A stretch of DNA of 64,000 nucleotides from Litorivivens lipolytica (GTDB lineage: Bacteria > Pseudomonadota > Gammaproteobacteria > Pseudomonadales > Spongiibacteraceae): assembly GCF_014191715.1 (NCBI RefSeq), contig NZ_JACHWY010000004.1:20271-84270 (forward strand), given 5' to 3'. Shown in pieces: positions 1 through 8,230 of this stretch. The position numbers and the translations under genes were made by a program. Each line of letters opens with the position of its first letter. Within the stretch, counting starts at the first letter, position 1. The notes beneath the pieces are model-generated. The model had not been told where the DNA came from and did not search any database. It saw nothing but the letters and a program-made list of their open reading frames with translations.

Positions 1-774
1 ATCTGGATAGGAATGGATGTCGATGAAAGTTCAATCGCGGGTCAGCTGCCTCCAAAGCATCCCGATTATGAACCAGGTGACATGGAGATATGCGAGCGAT
101 CAAGTGTTGTTGACCTCTGGGATGGTTACGCAGTTCTACCGCATTCGACTCGCGTTTCCCCAGAGACGGGCTACTCAGGCAGGGTTGATGTTTTAGCGGG
201 ACACCCAGAGAAGCTTGAGGCTATTGTCAGTAAATACTCGATAAATTGCGGGACCACAGCATCCAAGATAATTCGCCGCTTCAGGGAGGTAATCCACTCA
301 GAAGAGGTTGCCTCTGAATATGACATCATTATCGTTGACACTGGTCCCTCGAGGAATGCGGTTTATTGGGCCGCGCTGCGAGCCGCGACTTACAGTGTTA
401 TACCTATTGAGCTCGAAACCAAGGCCTTATCGTGTCTGAACGCTGTGCTTCAGAGTATTACAGCGGACAACATGTCTCGGCCGCTTGGAGCCCCTCACAA
501 TAACGTGGTGAGTTTGATCCCGAACCGAGTGAAGATGAACACAAATATCCACATCACCCAAATGAAAGAGTTCTATGAAACAGTGCCGGCCCTAATGCCG
601 CCTCGCTGGGTCTATCTTCCGGAGTCGTCCGTCTACTCTGCTCTTAATATGAAAGGCTTTGCTTCAGAGGGGCTCCATCAAATCAAAGAAGGACGCTGTA
701 ATGAACAACAGGCAGCAGGCTTAGTTTGTCAGTCTGTCTACGGTAGAATCTATTCGTCAGGGACCTTTGCTTAG
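1..774 (+). CDS. ParA-family partition ATPase, 5' truncated by window edge
   Basis: The reading frame is open from the first base, so the start lies outside the window. The visible part carries a Walker B/A'-like segment (YDIIIVDTGPSRNAVYWAAL) followed by the strand and helix typical of ParA/Soj ATPases (SVIPIELETKALSC). The Walker A loop should lie upstream. The family drives plasmid or chromosome segregation with a ParB-type partner, but no ParB is visible downstream: the next gene is an unrelated lipoprotein. The last roughly 25 residues do not look ParA-like, so the C-terminus may be altered. It could instead be an orphan ParA-like regulator. Confidence 0.75.
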   Translation: MWIGMDVDESSIAGQLPPKHPDYEPGDMEICERSSVVDLWDGYAVLPHSTRVSPETGYSGRVDVLAGHPEKLEAIVSKYSINCGTTASKIIRRFREVIHSEEVASEYDIIIVDTGPSRNAVYWAALRAATYSVIPIELETKALSCLNAVLQSITADNMSRPLGAPHNNVVSLIPNRVKMNTNIHITQMKEFYETVPALMPPRWVYLPESSVYSALNMKGFASEGLHQIKEGRCNEQQAAGLVCQSVYGRIYSSGTFA

Positions 775-861
775 CGTAGTATCTTTTTTCGCTGATGGTA
801 TGGTAGACAACCTTTGTTCCCCCTGTAATTATTCGCTGGCACTCTACACCTAAGGATCCTC

Positions 862-1401
862 GTGACCCGATTCTCTTTGCTGCTACTAGCTCTCCTGGGG
901 CTCGCGGGGTGTTCAGCCCCGATGCTGCACTCGCTGTCGAGCGAGTCGTCGGCGCTGGCCGGCCAAGCCATTGCGAATCCCGTGGTATTTGTCCTGACGA
1001 CGGATGAAAACCCTGTAGATAGGGCGCTGGCGGAGCGATCAGTTGTTGAGGGTATGGCATCAGTAGGGGTCCATGCCCTTTCCGGTGTCGAGGTTGTGCC
1101 TGCGGAATACGATGTCCGGCATCCCCAGTTCTGGCCGGAAAGTGTTCGATATCGCGCGCAGCAAGCAGATGCGGGCGGCGTCATTATGATATTCAGCCTC
1201 ATCCGCGGCGACCAAGCCGTATACAGGCTATTCCTACGCGATGGCAAGCAGGCCTACTTTGGCGGTGAATCGGCGTGGGAGGGCCTTGGATCGGTGCGGA
1301 TGTGGTCTTTAGATGCCGAGGACTTGTTTGCGTCTATTGGTCGCAAAGCCGCCCAAAAACTGTCAGCCGAAGGGTTTCTAGCTCAGGCCCAGTCGGAGTA
1401 G
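862..1401 (+). CDS. Putative lipoprotein, 179 aa
   Basis: A GTG start follows an AGGA ribosome-binding sequence. The N-terminus is a classical lipoprotein signal: positive residues, a leucine-rich core and lipobox LAGC at about residues 14-17. The rest is soluble, about 160 residues, with alternating strands and helices. I do not recognise a family; it recalls small periplasmic lipoproteins of unknown function. It stands alone between the ParA fragment and a short orphan gene. Confidence 0.7.
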   Translation: MTRFSLLLLALLGLAGCSAPMLHSLSSESSALAGQAIANPVVFVLTTDENPVDRALAERSVVEGMASVGVHALSGVEVVPAEYDVRHPQFWPESVRYRAQQADAGGVIMIFSLIRGDQAVYRLFLRDGKQAYFGGESAWEGLGSVRMWSLDAEDLFASIGRKAAQKLSAEGFLAQAQSE

Positions 1402-1459
1402 CTGGACATAAACATAAAAGAATAGACTTCACTCGCCATTGAGGGGCATAGAGGTTTTT

Positions 1460-1678
1460 ATGGAAAGTATCTGGGGCCCGTTAACTATCGACCTGATAGC
1501 CGATGCGATTGTTGATCTTGTGATGGGGGATAGCGCGATAGAAATGCCAGCCGAGCAACGAGATTGGTTTATTGCTGACTCATACTGCCAGCAGGCGTTT
1601 TATGGTGAGTGGGGGTATAGCTACCAGTCTCGCGGAGACAAGCGGGCACCTTTGCGGTGGTGGGCGCTACGCACTTAG
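1460..1678 (+). CDS. Short hypothetical protein, possibly a decayed gene's 5' part
   Basis: An ATG preceded by GAGG gives a 72-residue acidic N-terminus and an aromatic C-terminus ending in RWWALRT. The start is chosen for the GAGG at 5-nt spacing; a TTG 21 bases upstream is possible. Protein-like sequence continues beyond the stop in other frames (GRHLTPLYRLLIPPKF, then IGDYPPKVRYYLLYGFCSDG up to about 1880), suggesting that this is the start of a longer gene broken by frameshifts. No family recognised. Confidence 0.4.
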   Translation: MESIWGPLTIDLIADAIVDLVMGDSAIEMPAEQRDWFIADSYCQQAFYGEWGYSYQSRGDKRAPLRWWALRT

Positions 1679-1892
1679 ATGGCAGACATCTGACCCCACT
1701 CTACCGCCTGTTAATTCCTCCGAAATTTCCGCTATGGGGCGCGCCAACGTGACGCCCCTTTCAACTTCGCGCTTATCGGTGATTATCCGCCCAAAGTACG
1801 CTATTACTTGCTCTATGGTTTCTGCTCGGACGGCGCTGCATTCGGTAGAATGCTCCCAATCGAGGTGTCCGCGTCTTTAACTTTTCTAGCAC

Positions 1893-1920
1893 AAAAAAGC
1901 CCGCTATGGGGTGAGCGGGC
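1893..1920 (-). terminator. Hairpin terminator, minus-strand polarity
   Basis: A perfect 7-bp stem (GCCCGCT / AGCGGGC) with an 8-base loop is preceded on the plus strand by six A, which reads as a U-tract on the minus strand. No convincing minus-strand gene leads into it, so it may be a relic. Confidence 0.4.
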
Positions 1921-2473
1921 AAAAGCGGCTTGTGGGGAGCCGATAAGATAAATTTGTGCAATTCGACAGTTTTTTCATTGTCGCAATGCGTAATGTTGCC
2001 GCCATGGATCGATTCTCCGTTGGCGTTGGGCACTCGTTTAGAGGTCAATTATCGATCAACTCTCAATGAAACAAATGCGGCGCCAAAATTTACATTTCAT
2101 AACATGTTAAATCGATAGAATGGACCTGATAATTAAGAGAAAAAGATTGTCAGTCGCAGACTTTTTTCGCCTAGATATAGGCGGTGCCCATTCTTTCTCT
2201 CTCATCTTAAGCTGAAAACTAAGCGGTTCTATTACGGGTGAGCTAATTTCCAACGATTCCATTTTTGTATAGAAATCTAGTTCAGGCCTCAATCATACAC
2301 TTGGCTAAAGAATTCTCGACCTACCACAATGGGCGTTTTTTACCCTTTTAAGCGCCATTCTGATCTGATGCGCATGGTCTGGATAGTAGTGGTGGCAGTG
2401 CTGGTATCTTTCTCATAAACTCAAACTGGGGTCGTAAATAAAAACATCTCTCGAATGAATCTGGAGAACTATA
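1921..2473. other. Gene-poor spacer of about 550 bases
   Basis: I find no reading frame with a credible start, ribosome-binding site and protein-like composition on either strand. The stretch is AT-richer than its neighbours. It may hold the promoter of the DUF805 gene, but I cannot assign -35/-10 boxes firmly. Confidence 0.4.
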
Positions 2474-2866
2474 ATGAATTACATGTTTGAACCGCTAAAA
2501 AAATATGCCACGTTTGAAGGCCGCGCGCGTCGCAAGGAATATTGGCTGTTTACTCTTTTTGTTCTAATTGGTCAGTTCGTAGCAAACATTATCGATGGAT
2601 TGCTCGTTATACTAAGCGAAGGGGCTGTTGTTCCGTTCGTCAGTTTGCTGTTTCTACTAGTTATATTGTTGCCATGGTTTGCGGTTAGTGTCCGCCGCCT
2701 CCATGATGTTGATCGCACTGGCTGGTGGGTTGTGATTGGTCTTATACCTCTAATAGGCTCCCTTGTTTTGCTCGTATTTGCCTGTTTAGACTCTCAGCAA
2801 GGCTCCAACCGTTTCGGAGCTAACCCTAAAGAATTCGCAGACCAACCGGCTGTGGCTGCGGCGTAA
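2474..2866 (+). CDS. DUF805 family inner-membrane protein
   Basis: The 130-residue protein begins with the DUF805 signature: an aromatic N-terminus, then FEGRARRKEYWLFTLF. It has three or four hydrophobic segments and the conserved VSVRRLHDVDRTGWW, followed by a last membrane helix and CLDSQQGSNRFGANP. Length matches the family (E. coli YhaH/YhaI are similar). Its role is unknown; it sits in the inner membrane. It is preceded by TGGAGAAC, a good ribosome-binding site, and appears monocistronic. Confidence 0.9.
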   Translation: MNYMFEPLKKYATFEGRARRKEYWLFTLFVLIGQFVANIIDGLLVILSEGAVVPFVSLLFLLVILLPWFAVSVRRLHDVDRTGWWVVIGLIPLIGSLVLLVFACLDSQQGSNRFGANPKEFADQPAVAAA

Positions 2867-2920
2867 CTAACCTGCGCATGTCTTAAGAGGCGTGCGCACT
2901 TCTATTTCTCCCCTCACTCT

Positions 2921-3373
2921 ATGTTCATTGAACCGATACCACCTGGTCACGCATCAATTATCGTTGATGGCTGCCGACTCGGCATGCCGGATTGCGACTA
3001 TAGGGCAGTATTGGACGATGCCTTTGCGCTGAACCCAGAAGCCCGTGTCGTGTTGCAGAATCAGCGAAACTATTTGCGATTCGTTGAAAACTGGGCGCGG
3101 GAATCCGGCCGATCCTTTTATACCAGCCCGTTCATCTACGGGGTGACCTCCGATGACTTTACGGCAGCAGTCTATTTTGACGATGGGTGCACAGGGGCTG
3201 AGTGGGATATGGAGTTTTATGCTCGGGATGGGCGACACTTGTTACGCGTTCCGGTGACGGCGATCCCAGAAGATGACGGATATGAGTATCTCGAAATCCC
3301 AGAGTTCTGCGGGAGATCCAAAGGAAAGGGATTCCTTTCAAAGCTGTTTGGCAAGCGCAGATCCCACGATTAG
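2921..3373 (+). CDS. Hypothetical acidic protein, 150 aa
   Basis: No family recognised. The first ATG in the frame is used although no clear ribosome-binding site precedes it. The protein is acidic in the middle and ends with a basic tail (FLSKLFGKRRSHD), with no signal peptide or membrane segment. It lies 55 bases after the DUF805 gene in the same direction and could be cotranscribed with it. Confidence 0.6.
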   Translation: MFIEPIPPGHASIIVDGCRLGMPDCDYRAVLDDAFALNPEARVVLQNQRNYLRFVENWARESGRSFYTSPFIYGVTSDDFTAAVYFDDGCTGAEWDMEFYARDGRHLLRVPVTAIPEDDGYEYLEIPEFCGRSKGKGFLSKLFGKRRSHD

Positions 3374-3916
3374 CTAGCGCACTACGCGTTCCCAGTTGCG
3401 TGACATAACGGTAGAAAAGTTCCTGTTTTCCTCCTCGTGCTGGAGCTTGGATGACTTACACTGCCAATCGCAAGGATTTACCAATCATAGTTCGCTCTAA
3501 GCGTGGAAGATATATGTCATTCTCGCTAGAAAGGACAGTTATGATTATCTTGCGTTAGAGGGGTGGGGAAAGTCGCTCAATCGCGGCAAAGCCCAATTGT
3601 AAGCATGTCTCCGATCGAAAGATCTGGAGCTAAACGTGATCTCACTTCGGAATCCTGGCGTGACTTACGCGAGCACCATTGAACCTGGTGAGGTTGATCA
3701 AGATGGCGTAGGCTGACTCAAAGGATAATCGAACGCTGACAAAGTTAGTGTTTAGAGCTCTGTAAGGTCGGAGACAGCAGCTTGTATTTAGAGCAATTGC
3801 GCCACGTAATTTTATGCCGCGACATCGCTATAATGCTGTTGGATAAAAGCATTATTTAACCGGCCCTTAAGTTGTCTAGCGTCTGTGAATACGTAGTTGT
3901 TGGAGTTGTTCTCTGC
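3374..3916. other. Spacer with a possible promoter
   Basis: About 540 bases without a supported gene. Near the right end GCTATAATGC at 3829-3838 is a good sigma-70 type -10 box, about 85 bases before the next gene. The remaining sequence shows short open frames on both strands but none with a ribosome-binding site; it may be decayed coding DNA. Confidence 0.35.
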
Positions 3917-4222
3917 ATGGAAATAGCAATCTTAATCGCCCTAGCTGTTGTGATGTTTATCGCTTATCAGTTCGCCGTTTTCCTAAACGCTCGTAAGAAC
4001 ATGCTTGGGGACGTGGCGAGTATATTGCGGGATAGGGGGCCTATGCCAGCGATGGCTGCTGATCAATTAGTGGAGGTAAGCCGAGAACTGATATTCGATG
4101 CGATGTCGAAGGGCGATACTGCTGAAGACATAGCGGACGCTATATTGGTAGCACTTGACCCCGAGCGCTTCAGGCAGTCAGGCTTGGCGGATATTTTTCC
4201 TCATCTGGATCAATGGCCATAA
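3917..4222 (+). CDS. Small protein with one N-terminal membrane helix
   Basis: A hydrophobic helix (AILIALAVVMFIAYQFAVFL) at residues 4-23 is followed by a soluble domain of about 75 residues rich in acidic helices. ATG 3917 was chosen because GGAG lies 11 bases upstream and the protein starts just before the helix; a TTG at 3872 would add 15 residues. No family recognised. A membrane-anchored regulator or toxin-like protein are equally possible. Confidence 0.5.
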   Translation: MEIAILIALAVVMFIAYQFAVFLNARKNMLGDVASILRDRGPMPAMAADQLVEVSRELIFDAMSKGDTAEDIADAILVALDPERFRQSGLADIFPHLDQWP

Positions 4223-4622
4223 GCGCCGCAATCTTTGCTGCCGGGATTCCCACGTCGGTCCCGGTGCGGCGGTGTATGCCCTGTAGCTAGTTTTAAGTGG
4301 AGGCGGCGGGCTGTCGACTATGTAGATTGTGCTTTAGTGGGTCCTGGCCCTTGAACGACAATGTGGTCATATGACCGATAAAGGCCTGCGAGGTAAAAAT
4401 GCAATTTGCCTTCTTTTCAGCGCAGGAGTGTGTTGCAAGCCTTTATATTATCCAATACACAAGAGACATTTATAGCTGAGATACGAAATAAGAAAACGTA
4501 TTGTCAAAAGTGCGGGCTGATAAAGGATTTGCAGAGAGGATAAGGGCTTCTGGTCGTTATGCTGAGTTACAACAAAGAGCTAGAACAATAGTTTGCGCTG
4601 TCGGCGCTCAGCGCGAGTAGGG
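4223..4622. other. Spacer of 400 bases
   Basis: The interval separates a plus-strand gene from the 3' end of the Fic gene. It holds an imperfect GC-rich inverted repeat near 4240-4275 (CCGGGATTCCC / GGTCCCGG) that may help terminate transcription. I see no gene. Confidence 0.3.
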
Positions 4623-5819
4623 CTACGCCGTCGGGGTGAGCTCGGGGAAGTAGTGCGACTCAGCATGACTGGGGATAGCCCATCTAAGCGGTGACCGTGA
4701 ACTAGTTTCGGTAATCAGGCCGTCGCTTTTTAGTTCGCTAATGATCTGGCGAGTTTTGCGCTCTTTGTATGGAGAAGCTTCAAAGAGCTCGCGGCGTTCT
4801 ACTTCGCCGTAGATATAGGCCTTTTCCAGAATGCTCAATGCATAAGGATCGAGCGGCTGCATGCCGATAACACGACCGTCTTGTCGCGCTTGAACATAGG
4901 CCTTGATCCGCTTGCGCATTCCTTTGAGATCAAGCAGCTGTGCGATGTAGTCCACCTGGTCCAGTGCGACATCCAGCATAAAATCGCAGAACTTAATGAG
5001 TGCCTGTTCTGACAGGGCTCCTCGACCATCGTGGGTGCCGCGCCGCGCGCTGTCGGCATCGGCCAGTGCCGCTTTGTATTGGGTGGACTTTCTTGCCAGT
5101 CCCCGACTGAGGCACCACACTCCGGTGCCCCGCACTCCGGCGGCTTTCAGCAGTGCGTCTGTGTGCAGCCGCGCTGTGCGACCGTTGCCATCGAGAAAGG
5201 GGTGTATCCAGGCCAGTCGGTGGTGCGCAGCCATAATGGCGATAACGCGGCGCTCACCGGTTAGATACTTGTTGCCGTACGTCTCGCCGAAAAAGTCCAT
5301 GAACGCTGGTAAGCTTTCGACCGGCGGGGGCTCGTGCAGACCGACAGCCACAGGATGATCCCGGTATTGTCCGGGTTTGATTTCATAGTCCTTTCCCCCC
5401 ACGGAAACCTTGCGAAACTCCTTCGGCATCTCTTGGTAGAAACACCGGTGAATGTCGCAGATGAACGAGGGCGAGCAGGCATCGGTATAGGTCGCCGCCA
5501 TTGTGGCCAACTTATCTTGAACACGAATGTGCGCTAGCGATTCCAGTTGGAGGTTTCGCTTGTGAGGATCGTCACTAAGTTCACCCGCTAGGGCAGACCG
5601 AATATCGCGGGGGTGCGTGGTGTGCCCCTCGATCATGTTGGAGTAGTACGAATTGATGGCGCGCATGTGCTGTTCGAGAGTTTGTAGCACCGGCGACGCG
5701 GCAGCCCCGGCCAGGCTGGCAGCGGCCCTTTCGAGCTGGGTAACCTTGTTCGGGAGATCCGATTTGGCGACACCGGTCTCCGATGGGATGTAGGGCTGTG
5801 CGCTGTTTGGGTCTGACAT
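4623..5819 (-). CDS. fic: Fic family protein, class II, with C-terminal winged helix
   Basis: A 398-residue Fic protein. The catalytic motif HPFLDGNGRTAR is complete (histidine base, GNGR phosphate-binding loop), predicting AMP or other nucleotide-monophosphate transfer to a protein hydroxyl. The inhibitory helix motif (S/T)xxxE(G/N) is present N-terminally as SNMIEG, which makes it a class II, self-inhibited enzyme. GQYRDHPV precedes the core as in many Fic proteins. The last 80 residues look like a winged helix (KERKTRQIISELKSDGLI), suggesting DNA binding and perhaps autoregulation. It is the last gene of a minus-strand run and is preceded by unusual 12-bp repeats. Confidence 0.92.
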   Translation of the reverse strand: MSDPNSAQPYIPSETGVAKSDLPNKVTQLERAAASLAGAAASPVLQTLEQHMRAINSYYSNMIEGHTTHPRDIRSALAGELSDDPHKRNLQLESLAHIRVQDKLATMAATYTDACSPSFICDIHRCFYQEMPKEFRKVSVGGKDYEIKPGQYRDHPVAVGLHEPPPVESLPAFMDFFGETYGNKYLTGERRVIAIMAAHHRLAWIHPFLDGNGRTARLHTDALLKAAGVRGTGVWCLSRGLARKSTQYKAALADADSARRGTHDGRGALSEQALIKFCDFMLDVALDQVDYIAQLLDLKGMRKRIKAYVQARQDGRVIGMQPLDPYALSILEKAYIYGEVERRELFEASPYKERKTRQIISELKSDGLITETSSRSPLRWAIPSHAESHYFPELTPTA

Positions 5820-5864
5820 AGCGAGTTCATGGGCCGTTGGTATGGGTCCATGATACCTCTTTTC

Positions 5865-5900
5865 ATGCCGGTTTGTATGCCGGTTACTATACCGGACGGT
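5865..5900. repeat. Three 12-bp repeats just upstream of fic
   Basis: ATGCCGGTTTGT, ATGCCGGTTACT and ATACCGGACGGT follow one another directly, all sharing ATRCCGG at 12-base spacing, about 45 bases upstream of the fic start. Their position suits an operator, and the unit matches the larger tract at 6001-6092. Confidence 0.7.
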
Positions 5901-6000
5901 TTTTTCAGCCGTGAAAGCCTATTAATCCTTATAAAACAGAATGATGGATACTTTGGGTGGCCGCCAGGCAATCATGTCGCAGGCTATGTAACGGCTATTT

Positions 6001-6092
6001 ACGCCGGTTCTCATGCCGGTTCTCATGCCGGTTCTCATGCCGGTTCTCATGCCGGTTCTCATGCCGGTGCCGGTGCCGGTGCCGGTGACCGG
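6001..6092. repeat. Tandem 12-bp (ATGCCGGTTCTC) and 6-bp (GCCGGT) repeats
   Basis: Five consecutive 12-base units (the first with ACG for ATG) run from 6001 to 6060 and are followed by four GCCGGT hexamers and a final GACCGGT. The tract lies between the 3' end of the 6105-6521 gene and fic, on the upstream side of fic. Read as protein it gives a meaningless SHAG/AGAG repeat, so I treat it as noncoding: iteron-like operator DNA or a slippage-prone array. Confidence 0.85.
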
Positions 6093-6104
6093 TCTCTGGG
6101 GTGA

Positions 6105-6521
6105 TTAGGGTGCAGCCCCGAAAGGCAGTAGCCACCGCAACACCCGTTTCCACCCAGAGGGTTTCTCGTTCAGTTTAAAGCGGCGCCACTGGTGACCAAC
6201 CAGGCTTTCCATGTGGCCGTCTTCGCGAAAGCGGAACATAAAGCGGGTCAGGCACCGGCAATCTTTGCAGACGCCAATGGCGCGAATCTCGTTGACGTTA
6301 TCGGGGAACTGGTTGTGTCGCAGTCGAACATACTCAGGAGGCATGGGGCCTTCACACGCGGTGCAGAAGAACGTCAGCCCTGTCACTGTGCCGAACCCGG
6401 CGGGAGTGAAGGGGAAAAAGTCAGCGGCGAGATGCGGTAGCTGTTTGAACTCGTTGGCCGCAGCGGCCGCTTCCTCGGGGGTCATCTTGTAGATACCTTT
6501 CTTACCGCTTTCTTGTGCCAT
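6105..6521 (-). CDS. Hypothetical zinc-ribbon-like protein, 138 aa
   Basis: Two cysteine pairs, CTAC near residue 53 and CKDCRC near residue 86, fit a zinc ribbon. The N-terminus is lysine and alanine rich, and the C-terminus is basic and tryptophan-rich (WKRVLRWLLPFG). It follows the 6544-7158 gene by 22 bases in the same direction and is preceded by GGAGGAAA, so it is probably cotranscribed. Function unknown. Confidence 0.7.
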   Translation of the reverse strand: MAQESGKKGIYKMTPEEAAAAANEFKQLPHLAADFFPFTPAGFGTVTGLTFFCTACEGPMPPEYVRLRHNQFPDNVNEIRAIGVCKDCRCLTRFMFRFREDGHMESLVGHQWRRFKLNEKPSGWKRVLRWLLPFGAAP

Positions 6522-6543
6522 GACTTTTCCTCCCCATTACAGG

Positions 6544-7158
6544 TTACCAGTCAAAGACCGGAAACCCACCTATTTCTTCCGCATCTCGATCCAGCTCAAG
6601 CATGTGGTAGCCCGCCCGATGGACCTCGACCATAAGCGCAACCGTTATCTCTGAAAGCCCGTGTGCGGTTTTGACCAGTGCGTCTTCGCATTCCGGCATC
6701 TTGATAAAATAACCCGTCTCTCGCTCCATGAAGTGCATGGCAGAGGGGGCGCGTGAGAGCTGGCCGAGAAACTTGCTGTCTTCTTCGGTGATATGGCGAG
6801 TCGAAACCGCGAGCGCGCTGTATGCACTGGGGTTGGGTGTGTTCAGCTTCTCGGCTAGCGCGTCGATGTCCTCGTCTAACAAAGGCGTTTCGGATGTAAA
6901 CATTTCCGGCATCAGCGCTGCGGCTTCCTTGTAATCCATACCGGTAGTAACCGATTGCCAGTAACGGAGTGCGGCGAGTAGTGTTGCGGTCTCGCGGCTA
7001 GTCGGAGAGGCGCTCTCAAGAGGCTTCTCGTTGTAGTCGATGATCCGTTGCAGTTCCGCATCTGACATCTCTGAAATGTTGTCTGCAAGATCGTAGTAGT
7101 CGACCGCCTGGCAGGCAATCAGTGCGTCTTTTTCGAGTTGTTCGCGATCAGTGCTCAT
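6544..7158 (-). CDS. DUF5983-like protein, 204 aa
   Basis: The C-terminal half carries a pattern I associate with DUF5983 proteins of plasmids and islands: VSTRHITEEDSKFL, GYFIKMPE, a histidine-rich helix, then LDRDAEEIGGFPVFDW at the very end. The N-terminal 90 residues are acidic and unassigned. No membrane segment. It belongs to a minus-strand series of accessory genes (11.5 to 4.6 kb). Function of the family is unknown; the family call rests on motif memory. Confidence 0.6.
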   Translation of the reverse strand: MSTDREQLEKDALIACQAVDYYDLADNISEMSDAELQRIIDYNEKPLESASPTSRETATLLAALRYWQSVTTGMDYKEAAALMPEMFTSETPLLDEDIDALAEKLNTPNPSAYSALAVSTRHITEEDSKFLGQLSRAPSAMHFMERETGYFIKMPECEDALVKTAHGLSEITVALMVEVHRAGYHMLELDRDAEEIGGFPVFDW

Positions 7159-7178
7159 TCGGTTATCTCCCTTATTCG

Positions 7179-7337
7179 TTACGCGACTTCAATCAGGCAG
7201 TTCAGGATCAAAGACTCCTCAACGGCATCAGCAATTTGCTGGCGGCGCTCGGCAGTCACGTCTTGGCCGGAGCTGGCTTTCACGCGCTCAGCGATCAGGG
7301 CGGCAATGTCGTTCAGGTCTTCAACGGTAATGTGCAT
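7179..7337 (-). CDS. Small acidic protein, 52 aa
   Basis: The ATG at 7337 is preceded by GAGGAG at ideal spacing, so the longer frame from 7388 is not used. The product is a short amphipathic helical protein (VEDLNDIAALIAERVKAS) ending in ILNCLIEVA. It sits 20 bases upstream of the DUF5983-like gene and is probably cotranscribed. Function unknown; the size and acidity would fit a small regulatory or antitoxin-like partner, but nothing proves this. Confidence 0.65.
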   Translation of the reverse strand: MHITVEDLNDIAALIAERVKASSGQDVTAERRQQIADAVEESLILNCLIEVA

Positions 7338-7455
7338 GGTGGTCTCCTCGGTGTTGGTTATTTCTTTAGAACCCGGGTTCCCGATCATGCAAGCGGGCCA
7401 GCGGGCGGTTGCCCGTGTTTTTATTCACTGGTTGTGGCTTTGTTTGGCTCGAACA

Positions 7456-7725
7456 TTAAAGCAGGGCGAAAGCGATATGCTGACATCCCTCTCTGTGTGC
7501 GCGCCGGAAGGCTTTATCGAGCCGCAGCGGTATATGCAGGTAGGGTCGCTCCGCGTCGATGACGTAGTAAACGGCGCCGTCCTTGTAGGATGCGCAGGCG
7601 TTGCTGGCGATCCAGCGGGCCTCGACCGTTTCGATTGGGTGCGCGTGCTGAAGGTTCAGCTCGCAGCCAAGGTCAATGAATAGAGTGCCGGGCGGCGAGT
7701 GCCCGGCCTGTGGCATAGCCAACAT
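7456..7725 (-). CDS. Hypothetical protein, 89 aa, translationally coupled
   Basis: Its ATG overlaps the TGA stop of the upstream gene (TGATG), a sign of coupled translation. The protein has no signal or membrane segment and shows several aromatic-rich strands in its second half (YKDGAVYYVIDAERPYLHI). No family recognised. Confidence 0.6.
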   Translation of the reverse strand: MLAMPQAGHSPPGTLFIDLGCELNLQHAHPIETVEARWIASNACASYKDGAVYYVIDAERPYLHIPLRLDKAFRRAHREGCQHIAFALL

Positions 7726-8156
7726 CAACCGTTTTCCATACCGCTTTGTGAGAAGGCGTCGATCTGAGAGGGGGCTGTTGTATTGCTATCGCTTGGGGCG
7801 CCAAAGGCCCGGCGTTCCTCTTGTTGGTGAAAGACTTTCTGCCATGCAGGCCACACATCCTTGCCCATGCTTTCTATTCCGGCGCGAATAGCCGGTGAGT
7901 CGTACATGGCCTTGCGCATGATGGCATGAACCACGACATCGCCGTCCCCCATCTCAAAACACGTATCAAAGTCACGACCACTAATGCCACGCTCATAGTA
8001 ATCGTGGTTGATAACCGCCTTGTACAGACCGTACTCAAATACCGTGGAGGCAAACTCAATCCGCGCCTCTGGGGAGCTTTCACCCAGGCGAGGCACCAGC
8101 AGCTTCAGGTAAGCGATAGCGCCTCGGGTGATCTTTTCGGTAGGTTGTGTGGTCAT
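7725..8156 (-). CDS. Hypothetical protein, 143 aa
   Basis: A soluble helical protein with a good ribosome-binding site (AGGAGAACTACC) before its ATG. The middle contains an acidic patch, ending with a low-complexity tail rich in serine and glutamine. It is the first gene of a coupled pair with 7456-7725. No family recognised. Confidence 0.65.
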   Translation of the reverse strand: MTTQPTEKITRGAIAYLKLLVPRLGESSPEARIEFASTVFEYGLYKAVINHDYYERGISGRDFDTCFEMGDGDVVVHAIMRKAMYDSPAIRAGIESMGKDVWPAWQKVFHQQEERRAFGAPSDSNTTAPSQIDAFSQSGMENG

Positions 8157-8230
8157 GGTAGTTCTCCTGTTGGCTCTGCCTTGTTTGTAGACAGGAGAAC
8201 ATGAGACGCACCATGTGCAAGATGTGATCT

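Noticed and set aside
6001..6092. Candidate CRISPR array
   Set aside because: Units are adjacent without spacers and only 12 or 6 bases long; no cas genes.
5829..6104. Plus-strand frame with SHAG/AGAG repeats upstream of fic
   Set aside because: The repeats are a direct read of the 12-bp and 6-bp DNA units, there is no good ribosome-binding site, and the sequence overlaps the fic promoter region.
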